Assembly (NCBI GenBank): GCA_029780415.1
Contig: JAKOYN010000062.1
Coordinates: 1 to 64,000 of the forward strand
Origin: RXIX01 sp003989075
Lineage (GTDB): Bacteria; Pseudomonadota; Gammaproteobacteria; Competibacterales; Competibacteraceae
Reading direction: 5' to 3'
DNA length: 64,000 nt
A program made the position numbers and the translations under genes. The notes beneath the pieces are model-generated. The model was given only the letters and a program-made list of their open reading frames with translations, ran no database searches and was not told the DNA's origin. Shown here in pieces: positions 58,713 through 64,000 of this stretch; within the stretch, counting starts at the first letter, position 1, and each line of letters begins with the position of its first letter.

Positions 58713-61700
58713 ATGTCCGCGTCGTTCGTTCATCTGCGCCTGCACACCGAATATTCTCTGGTCGATGGCCTGATTCGCATCAAGGAACTGGTCAAGCGGG
58801 TCGCTGCTGCGGGCATGCCGGCGGTGGCGGTTACCGATGTCAGTAACCTGTTCGCGCTGATCAAGTTCTACAAGGCCGCGCTCGGCGCTGGTATCAAGCC
58901 GATTGCCGGCGTCGAAGCCTGGGTACGGCGCGCCGGCGGTGAACCGGCGCGGCTGGTGCTGCTCTGCCAGGATCTGGTCGGCTATCGCAATCTGACCCGG
59001 CTGGTCAGCCGCAGCTATCTGGAAGGCCAGCAGCAGGGTCAGCCGGTGCTGGATTACGCCTGGCTGCCCGGCCACACCGCCGGCCTGATTGCCCTGTCCG
59101 GTGGCCGCGACGGTGAGATTGGCCAGGCCCTGCTCAATGAGCACCGTGAGCAGGCCGAAGCCTGGCTGGATGACTGGCGACGGCTGTTTCCGGACCGCTT
59201 CTATCTGGACGTGCAGCGCACCGGCCGGCCCCGGGAAGAGGAGTATCTGGATGCGGTGATTGACCTGGCCGCGGCCACGGCCACGCCGGTGGTGGCCACT
59301 AACGAAGTCTGTTTCCTGCGCCGCGAGGATTTCGAAGCGCATGAGGCGCGGGTGTGCATTCATGACGGTGTGGTGCTTGATGATCCGCGCCGCCCGCGCC
59401 GCTACAGCGATCAACAGTATCTGCGCGATCCACAGGAGATGGCGGCGCTGTTCGCCGACCTGCCTGAGGCACTGGAAAACAGCGTCGAAATTGCTCGCCG
59501 CTGCAATCTGCGTCTGGAACTGGGCCAGAACGTGCTGCCCGATTTTCCAGTACCGGCCGCGATGAGCACCGAGGCCTATTTCACCGCCCAAGCCCGTGCT
59601 GGCCTGGAGCAGCGCCTGCGTCGGCTGTTCGATCCGCAGATGGCCGATTTTGCCGCGCGCCGCCAGCCCTACGATGAGCGGCTGGAGCTGGAGCTGGGCG
59701 TCATCATCCAGATGGGCTTTCCCGGCTATTTCCTGATCGTTGCCGATTTTATTCAGTGGGCGCGCGCCCACGAGGTGCCGGTAGGGCCGGGACGCGGCTC
59801 CGGCGCCGGCTCGCTGGTCGCCTATGCCTTGGGCATCACTGATCTCGATCCGCTGGCCTATGAGCTGCTGTTCGAGCGCTTCCTGAATCCCGAGCGGGTG
59901 TCGATGCCGGACTTCGATATCGACTTCTGCATGGAAGGGCGCGACCGGGTGATCGAATACGTCGCCCAGCGTTATGGGCGCGAGCGGGTATCGCAGATTG
60001 CCACTCACGGCAGCATGGCCGCCAAGGCCGTGGTGCGCGATGTCGGCCGGGTGCTGGGTCATCCCTACGGTTTTGTCGATCGCATCGCCAAGCTGATTCC
60101 CTTTGAACTGGGCATTACCCTCGACAAGGCTCTGGAGCAGGAGGCGGAGCTGCGTCGGTTGTATCAGGATGATGAGGATATCCGTACCCTGATCGATCTG
60201 GCCCGCGCTCTGGAAGGTCTGGCGCGCAATGTTGGCAAGCACGCCGGCGGCGTGGTGATCGCGCCCAGCAGCCTGACCGACTATTCGCCGCTGTATTGCG
60301 AGCCGGGCGATCCATCGGTGGTCACCCAGTTTGACAAGGACGATGTCGAGGCCGCCGGGCTGGTCAAGTTCGACTTTCTCGGCCTGCGCACCCTGACCAT
60401 CATCGACTGGGCGCTACGCACCGTGAACCGGCAGCGGGCCAGCGCGGGTGCGCCGCCGCTGGATATTGCCGCCATCGCCCTGGACGATGCGCCCACCTTC
60501 GACCTGCTCAAGCGTTACCAGACCACGGCGGTGTTCCAGCTTGAATCCAGTGGCATGAAGGACCTGATCCGCCGCCTGCAGCCGGACTGCTTCGAGGATA
60601 TGGTGGCGCTGGTGGCGCTGTTTCGCCCCGGCCCGCTGCAGTCGGGCATGGTCGATGACTTCATTGACCGCAAGCATGGCCGCGCCCGCATCGAATATCC
60701 GCATCCGGCGCTGGAAACCATTCTCCGCCCGACCTATGGCGTGATCCTCTATCAGGAACAGGTGATGCAGATTGCCCAGGTGCTGGCCGGCTACAGTCTG
60801 GGCGGCGCCGATCTGCTGCGCCGGGCGATGGGCAAGAAGAAGCCCGAGGAGATGGCCAAGCAGCGCGATACCTTCGTCAAGGGCGCCACTGAGCGTCAGG
60901 TTGAGGCCGAAGTCGCCGCGCATATCTTCGACCTGATGGAGAAATTCGCCGGCTACGGGTTCAATCGCAGTCACAGTGCCGCCTACGCGCTGCTGTCCTA
61001 TCAAACCGCCTGGCTGAAGGCGCATTACCCGGCGGCCTTCATGGCGGCGGTGCTGTCCTCGGACATGGATAAGACCGAAAAGGTGGTGGTGTTCATTGAG
61101 GAATGCCGGCACATGCGGTTGCGCATTGCGCCGCCGGCGATCAACGACTCTGAATACCATTTCACCGTGGGTGTGCAGGGCGAGATTCGCTACGGGCTGG
61201 GCGCGATCAAGGGCGTCGGCGAGGGTGCGATTAATGCCCTGGTGCAGGAGCGCCAGCGTGGCGGACCGTATCGTGACCTGTTCGATCTATGTCAGCGCGT
61301 GGAACTGCGCAAGCTCAACCGCCGTGTGCTGGAAGCGTTGATCCGCGCGGGCGCCTTTGATGAGCTGGGTGCGAACCGGGCAACTCTGGCGGCGCAGTTG
61401 CCCGAGGCGCTGCAACTGGCCGAACAGCATTCGCGCAATGACGCCGCCGGTCAGAATGATCTGTTTGGTTTGGCGGCGAGTCTGGACAGGACGCCGGCGC
61501 GGCCGCTGCACATTGCCAAGCTGCCTGAGTGGGATGAGGATGAGCGCCTGCGCGGCGAGAAGGATACGCTGGGTGTGTACCTGAGCGGTCATCCGGTGCA
61601 GCGGGTAGCGGTTGAGCTGGAGGCGCTGCGTGTGACCCCGCTCAAGGCATTAGCCGAGAGCGGCGGCGTGCGGCGTGGTCAGGAGCGCGCGTTGCTGATT

Positions 61701-62231
61701 GCCGGGCTGGTGGTGAGCGTGCGTACCCGCAACGCTAATCGTGGTGGACGGATGGCCTTCGTGACCCTGGACGATGACGGTGGCCGTATCGAAGTCCGCC
61801 TGTTCCCGGAAGTGTACGAGCGTGACCGGGCTCTGGTGGTTGAGGATACGATTGTGTTGATGCGGGGTGTGCTGGTCTGGGATGAGTTCAATCAGACCAC
61901 GCGCGTCAATGTCGAGCGGGTGCTGGATCTGGATGGGGCGCGCGCTGAGCAGGCTCGGCGTCTGGTGCTGCGGCTGAATGCAAGGCAATGCGCTGCCGGG
62001 GCATTGCGGTCACTGGCGGAGTTGTTAGCCGCGCATCGGGCTGGCGGTCGCTGTGCGGTCGAGGTTGAATACTGCGGTTCCGGGGCACGGGTGGAATTGC
62101 TGTTGGGTCCAGGCTGGCAGGTGCGGCCTGGCGAGGCTCTGCTCAAGCAGCTGCGCGAGCTGCTGGGCGTGGATGCCGTGCAATTGCGCTACGAACAGCA
62201 GGCGAGTGTGGACCGCAATAGCCTGGGTTGA
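58713..62231 (+). CDS. dnaE: DNA polymerase III alpha subunit
   Basis: The 1172-residue protein has an N-terminal PHP domain (FVHLRLHTEYSLVDGLIRIK), the palm with PVGPGRGSGAGSLVAYALG and MPDFDIDFCMEGRDRVIEY (catalytic aspartates), a fingers region, a helix-hairpin-helix with IKGVGEGAINALV and a C-terminal OB fold (FVTLDDDGGRIEVRLFPEVY). It is the replicative polymerase; length matches E. coli DnaE (1160). Confidence 0.98.
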   Translation: MSASFVHLRLHTEYSLVDGLIRIKELVKRVAAAGMPAVAVTDVSNLFALIKFYKAALGAGIKPIAGVEAWVRRAGGEPARLVLLCQDLVGYRNLTRLVSRSYLEGQQQGQPVLDYAWLPGHTAGLIALSGGRDGEIGQALLNEHREQAEAWLDDWRRLFPDRFYLDVQRTGRPREEEYLDAVIDLAAATATPVVATNEVCFLRREDFEAHEARVCIHDGVVLDDPRRPRRYSDQQYLRDPQEMAALFADLPEALENSVEIARRCNLRLELGQNVLPDFPVPAAMSTEAYFTAQARAGLEQRLRRLFDPQMADFAARRQPYDERLELELGVIIQMGFPGYFLIVADFIQWARAHEVPVGPGRGSGAGSLVAYALGITDLDPLAYELLFERFLNPERVSMPDFDIDFCMEGRDRVIEYVAQRYGRERVSQIATHGSMAAKAVVRDVGRVLGHPYGFVDRIAKLIPFELGITLDKALEQEAELRRLYQDDEDIRTLIDLARALEGLARNVGKHAGGVVIAPSSLTDYSPLYCEPGDPSVVTQFDKDDVEAAGLVKFDFLGLRTLTIIDWALRTVNRQRASAGAPPLDIAAIALDDAPTFDLLKRYQTTAVFQLESSGMKDLIRRLQPDCFEDMVALVALFRPGPLQSGMVDDFIDRKHGRARIEYPHPALETILRPTYGVILYQEQVMQIAQVLAGYSLGGADLLRRAMGKKKPEEMAKQRDTFVKGATERQVEAEVAAHIFDLMEKFAGYGFNRSHSAAYALLSYQTAWLKAHYPAAFMAAVLSSDMDKTEKVVVFIEECRHMRLRIAPPAINDSEYHFTVGVQGEIRYGLGAIKGVGEGAINALVQERQRGGPYRDLFDLCQRVELRKLNRRVLEALIRAGAFDELGANRATLAAQLPEALQLAEQHSRNDAAGQNDLFGLAASLDRTPARPLHIAKLPEWDEDERLRGEKDTLGVYLSGHPVQRVAVELEALRVTPLKALAESGGVRRGQERALLIAGLVVSVRTRNANRGGRMAFVTLDDDGGRIEVRLFPEVYERDRALVVEDTIVLMRGVLVWDEFNQTTRVNVERVLDLDGARAEQARRLVLRLNARQCAAGALRSLAELLAAHRAGGRCAVEVEYCGSGARVELLLGPGWQVRPGEALLKQLRELLGVDAVQLRYEQQASVDRNSLG

Positions 62232-62255
62232 GCGGTGAACGTGTTTTTGCCGTAG

Positions 62256-62280
62256 GGGCAGGCCCCTGTGCCTGCCCTTT
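62256..62280. terminator. Hairpin between convergent dnaE and phaC
   Basis: GGGCAGGC (62256-62263) and GCCTGCCC (62270-62277) form an 8-bp stem with a six-base loop, followed by TTT on the plus strand. A partial second copy (CCCCTGTGCCTGCCC) lies near 62305-62320. It resembles a common dispersed repeat and could terminate dnaE. Confidence 0.6.
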
Positions 62281-62334
62281 CAGCGACAATGCCGCATACG
62301 GCGAACCCCTGTGCCTGCCCTGCTATCAGACATT

Positions 62335-64000
62335 TCAATTGGGCGCGGCGGTTCCAGGATCGTACCGCATCCTGACGTAGGAACCGGGTGCGTCCTCAAT
62401 GGGTTTCAGCTTGCCGTCGCCCGGCGTGCGTGCCGGAACCTGTGGCCCGGCATACGGCTTGAGCCAGGCCAGCCAGTCCGGCCACCAGGAACCGTCCTGT
62501 TTAACCGCCTTGCGAAACCAGTCCTCGGGATGCAGTGGTGTGTCGGGATGGGTCCAATAGCCGTACTTGTCGGAGGTGGCCGGATTGATGACGCCGGCGA
62601 TGTGCCCGGAGCCACTGAGCACGAAACGCACCGGCCCACCGACCAGTTGGGTGCCGGCATAGGTCGAAGCCCACGGTGCGATGTGATCCTCGTAGGCCGA
62701 GAGGAAATAAACTGGGGTCTGGATCCTGCGCAGGTCGATGGGCACGCCGGCCAGGGTGATGCCACCCGGTTCACGCAGCAGGTTTTTCTGGTACATATTG
62801 CGCACGTAGAAGCTGTGCATGTCGCGCGGCATGCGTGTGGAATCGGAGTTCCAGTACAGCAGATCGAAGGGATAGGGATCCTTGCCCAGCAGGTAGTTGT
62901 TGACCACGAAATACCAGATCAGATCATTGGCGCGCAGCATGCTGAATACCCCGGCCATCTGGCTGCCGTCGAGATAGCCACGCTCGCCCATCTGCTTTTC
63001 CAGCAGGGTAATCAGTTCCTCGTCGATGAAGACTTCCAGTTCGCCCGGCGCGCTGAAATCGGTCATGCAGGCAAAGCAGATGGCGCTTTGCACCCGCTGA
63101 TCCTGATGTGCGGCCAGCCAGGCCAGGGTTGACAGTAGCAGCGTGCCGCCCAGGCAATAGCCGGCGGTGTTGACTTCGCGCTCGCCGGTGGCCTGCTCGA
63201 TGGCATCCAGAGCCGCTACGACCGCTAGCAGATAATCATCAAAGGTCTTGTGCGCCAGCCGCTCGTCCGGGTTGATCCAGGAGGTCATGAACACGGTGAA
63301 GCCCTGATCGACCATCCATTTGACCATCGAGTTTCTGGGCCGCATGTCCATGATGTAGAACTTGTTGATCCAGGGCGATATGAACAGAAATGGCCGCTGG
63401 TGCACGGTCGCTGTGCTGGGGTCGTACTGGATCAGTTGCAGCAATTCATTTTCAAACACCACCTTGCCGGGTGTGACGGCGATATTTACGCCGGGCTGGA
63501 AGGCGTCCAGATCGGTCATGCGGATTTGCAGCTGGCCGCGGCCACGCTCCAGGTCGGTGAGCAGATTTTGCAAGCCCTTGAGCAGGTTATGGCCGCTGGA
63601 ATCGAAGGTGGTGCGCAGCACGGTGGGATTGGTCAGGGCGAAATTGGTGGGTGCGACGGCGTCGATGAACTGACGGGTATAGAACTGCACCTTGCGCGCG
63701 GTTTTCTCGTCCAGCCCTTCCACCTGGCGCACCAGTCCCTGCAGGCTGCTGGCGGCGAGTAGATAGGATTGTTTGATGAAGTCGAAGACCACATTCTCCG
63801 CCCATTCCTGGTCCTGGAAGCGTTTGTCGCCGGCGGGCGCCTCGATCAGCGGTGTGCTGTCCTGACCGAGCAGGCGATTGACGCTGTGTTGCCACAGATC
63901 CAGATGGTTTTTCCACAGCTTGATCTGGGTTTCGAGCAGTGGATCGGGGTTTTTCAGCAACTGTTCGAGCAGTTGCTGGAATGATTTGCTGATCAGACCA
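62335..64000 (-). CDS. phaC: Class I polyhydroxyalkanoate synthase PhaC (N-terminus beyond window)
   Basis: The frame is open through the window end (KSFQQLLEQLLKNPDPLL continues upstream of the first in-frame TTG at 63960), so the gene is partial; at least 554 residues are visible. The lipase-like box is NTAGYCLGGTLL with the catalytic Cys; WINPDERLAHKTFDDYL, the acid in SAYEDHIAPWAST and the His in SGSGHIAGVINPA complete the triad. LFISPWINKFYIMDM is a class I block. It polymerises 3-hydroxyacyl-CoA at granule surfaces, so the organism probably stores PHA. phaA, phaB and phaE are not in view. Confidence 0.95.
   Translation of the reverse strand, partial: GLISKSFQQLLEQLLKNPDPLLETQIKLWKNHLDLWQHSVNRLLGQDSTPLIEAPAGDKRFQDQEWAENVVFDFIKQSYLLAASSLQGLVRQVEGLDEKTARKVQFYTRQFIDAVAPTNFALTNPTVLRTTFDSSGHNLLKGLQNLLTDLERGRGQLQIRMTDLDAFQPGVNIAVTPGKVVFENELLQLIQYDPSTATVHQRPFLFISPWINKFYIMDMRPRNSMVKWMVDQGFTVFMTSWINPDERLAHKTFDDYLLAVVAALDAIEQATGEREVNTAGYCLGGTLLLSTLAWLAAHQDQRVQSAICFACMTDFSAPGELEVFIDEELITLLEKQMGERGYLDGSQMAGVFSMLRANDLIWYFVVNNYLLGKDPYPFDLLYWNSDSTRMPRDMHSFYVRNMYQKNLLREPGGITLAGVPIDLRRIQTPVYFLSAYEDHIAPWASTYAGTQLVGGPVRFVLSGSGHIAGVINPATSDKYGYWTHPDTPLHPEDWFRKAVKQDGSWWPDWLAWLKPYAGPQVPARTPGDGKLKPIEDAPGSYVRMRYDPGTAAPN

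Noticed and set aside
58551..60242. 563-residue open frame on the minus strand
   Set aside because: It is antisense to rnhB and dnaE.
1..64000. tRNA and rRNA genes
   Set aside because: No convincing cloverleaf or rRNA sequence was recognised by eye; a covariance search was not possible.

Overview
The window looks like a chromosomal segment of a high-GC, rod-type gammaproteobacterium. Its strongest landmark is the run map/glnD (minus strand) diverging from rpsB-tsf-pyrH-frr-uppS-cdsA-dxr-rseP-bamA-ompH-lpxD-fabZ-lpxA-lpxB-rnhB-dnaE (plus strand), which is the classical gammaproteobacterial order of translation, isoprenoid, phospholipid, outer-membrane assembly and lipid A genes. A class I PHA synthase at the right edge, acyl-CoA ligase and dienoyl-CoA reductase genes, a FimV-like protein and feoAB fit a polymer-storing environmental gammaproteobacterium (a Competibacter-like lineage is possible, but this is a guess from gene content only).

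Layout. 1-1225: remnant of an IS200/IS605 element with an intact but window-truncated tnpB and a broken tnpA. 1226-4030: ECF transporter (ecfT, fused double ecfA, thiW S component) for a thiamine precursor. 4125-6977: a fused ACP / fatty acyl-AMP ligase / lysophospholipid acyltransferase. 7178-9331: FimV-like LysM protein with long Pro/Ala repeats. 9514-18407: assorted single genes (secreted protein, acyl-CoA ligase, threonine synthase, dienoyl-CoA reductase-like SDR, FAD oxidoreductase, carbohydrate-binding-like protein, two alpha/beta hydrolases). 18417-24522: feoAB with a Fur box, monothiol glutaredoxin, an NAGGN-type amidotransferase, a BON lipoprotein and sodB, an iron/stress-flavoured block. 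24691-39177: a complete type 1 BREX phage-defence operon on the minus strand. 39258-39587: a small secreted Cys-repeat protein. 39627-62231: the housekeeping cluster. 62335-64000: phaC, cut by the window end.

The most interesting part is the BREX island. Transcription would run brxA-brxB-brxC-[ABC-type ATPase-PIN nuclease]-pglX-pglZ-brxL, with short gaps or overlaps throughout. The ATPase-PIN pair sits inside the operon, is translationally coupled, and resembles in logic (not in effector family) the PARIS ATPase/nuclease pair found inside some enterobacterial BREX loci; it may be an abortive-infection module guarding BREX. PglX carries an AT-rich segment after its catalytic motif, a variant NVPY motif and an in-frame REP-like insertion, which suggest recent exchange of its specificity region. 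BrxL keeps its ATPase motifs but not the Lon Ser/Lys residues.

Two 111-bp copies of a MITE-like repeat with 12-bp terminal inverted repeats lie 11 kb apart (9399 and 20549). No tRNA, rRNA or CRISPR array was recognised. All assignments are from reading the sequence; no database search was run.
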